A stretch of 6,391 nt of DNA from a bacterium (GTDB taxonomy: Bacteria > Bacteroidota > Bacteroidia > Bacteroidales > Muribaculaceae), in the NCBI GenBank assembly GCA_004563195.1, contig SFTJ01000095.1, positions 1 through 6,391 of the forward strand, read 5' to 3'. Numbering within the stretch: position 1 is the first letter of the stretch; the number at the start of each line of letters is the position of its first letter. Positions 5,630-6,391 of the stretch are shown piece after piece. Position numbers and translations under genes: made by a program. The notes under the pieces were generated by a model. That model was not told the origin of the DNA. It was given only the letters and a program-made list of their open reading frames with translations, and ran no database searches.

Positions 5630-6391
5630 CTATCCTATATATTCATAGCCCAATTGTTCTATCTTGGCTATTATTACTTCCGGTGCCACATCACCTTCCA
5701 CATATGCCACGCCCGACTTCAAGTCCACTTTCACACTCTTTACTCCCTCTATTGCTGCGAGGTTTTTCTCCACATTGGCTTGGCAATGCGCACACATCAT
5801 GCCTTTAATTTTATATTCCTTTGTCATAATTGTAGTATTGTTTTTTATTCTTTTTCTTCGTATTATCATCTCCACTTGTGTAAGCACCAATAGCGCCACA
5901 AGCACTACACTACACACCACATTGAGCCACGAGGTGCAGTGCGAACAATGCGCCATCCCGCTCGCCAAACTCGGCACAAACCATGAGGCGGGAAGCACAT
6001 AATCTACTAGCAACCCGAATGCCATGGCTCCACCTATTATCGATGCCAAATATGCCACCGTGGAGCGCTTGCCAAACGATCGGTTTATCACAAGCACCGA
6101 GGCAAAATTGGCTGCCGGTCCTGCCATCAGCAGCACCAATGCCGCTCCAGGTGTAAGTCCCTTAAGCATAAGCGACAAAGCTATTGGTATCGACCCCGTG
6201 GCACACACATACATCGGAATCGACAATGCCAGCACCACTATCATATTCAATAGCGGATATTGTGCAAATGCCGCAAAAAAGTTATCGGGAATACACACCG
6301 TTATCAGCGTGGCCACCACCAATCCTATCACCAGCCATCGGCCTATGCTCTTCATCATATCTATAAATCCGTAATGCAATGCCTCTGCCAC
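5630..6391 (-). CDS. ArsP/DUF318-type permease (SO_0444-like Cu/Zn efflux) fused to an HMA domain; 5' end outside window
   Basis: This inner-membrane protein probably exports a soft metal such as copper or zinc. The frame is open to the right edge; its first codon there is GTG (Val), evidently internal because family members have further membrane helices upstream. In the visible 253 residues, helices lie near 17-34, 46-61, 81-101, 112-133 and 155-175. Permease motifs are YVCATGSIPIA (Cys63) and MAGPAANFASV (88-98). A Cys/His cluster, HCSHC (148-152), sits before the last helix. A basic linker (178-188) then leads to an HMA fold (190-253) with the metal-binding MMCAHC (Cys200, Cys203) and the usual GVKSVKVDL and LGY elements. 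The ferredoxin-like HMA domain would bind the metal on the cytosolic side and feed or sense for the transporter. Substrate is inferred from family and motifs; arsenic efflux (ArsP) is the main alternative. No regulator is visible in the window. Confidence 0.88.
   Translation of the reverse strand: MAEALHYGFIDMMKSIGRWLVIGLVVATLITVCIPDNFFAAFAQYPLLNMIVVLALSIPMYVCATGSIPIALSLMLKGLTPGAALVLLMAGPAANFASVLVINRSFGKRSTVAYLASIIGGAMAFGLLVDYVLPASWFVPSLASGMAHCSHCTSWLNVVCSVVLVALLVLTQVEMIIRRKRIKNNTTIMTKEYKIKGMMCAHCQANVEKNLAAIEGVKSVKVDLKSGVAYVEGDVAPEVIIAKIEQLGYEYIG

Overview
The window looks like a chromosomal segment from a Bacteroidales bacterium (Bacteroides/Muribaculaceae-like). The evidence is a class II aldolase that reads like Bacteroides orthologs, Bacteroidetes-type promoters (TTTG/TTG, about 20 bp, TAnnTTTG), an Lnb-type lipoprotein N-acyltransferase, BspA-like leucine-rich repeat secreted proteins, and mostly A-rich start regions without Shine-Dalgarno sites. 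Genus assignment is inference; no rRNA marker is present.

Layout. (1) 2-904: 3' part of a class II fructose-bisphosphate aldolase, with a strong terminator. (2) 1070-1225: a self-contained tRNA-Pro(GGG) unit with its own promoter and terminator. (3) 1293-2537: an Lnb-like membrane enzyme with a periplasmic DUF4105/Lnb_N domain and five C-terminal membrane helices, with its own promoter. (4) 2538-2798: gene-poor DNA with a probable remnant of a broken gene. (5) About 2799-5561: the accessory heart of the window, two tandem same-strand units. Each has a leader of about 235 bp followed by a secreted protein of about 310 residues (3038-3967 and 4611-5561). The proteins share a signal peptide, an N-terminal beta-rich InlB-repeat-like domain, a short BspA-type LRR block, and a poly-aspartate run just before a hydrophobic C-terminus. 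(6) 5569-5618: a perfect 20-bp hairpin between convergent genes. (7) 5630-6391: 3' part of a minus-strand permease of the ArsP/DUF318 (SO_0444-like Cu/Zn efflux) type, fused to a C-terminal HMA metal-binding domain.

The main oddity is the tandem pair. The first 130 bp of the two leaders are about 93% identical by hand alignment with no gaps, yet the proteins they precede are clearly diverged and differ in base composition. The non-coding leader is therefore either a conserved regulatory/RNA element, a recently copied or gene-converted segment, or a small mobile sequence. Copy A also has a 9-bp inverted repeat and a 9-codon mini-ORF with a strong Shine-Dalgarno that overlaps the start codon of the downstream gene. 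I see no CRISPR array, transposase, phage or defence gene, and no biochemical function can be assigned to the secreted pair from sequence alone.
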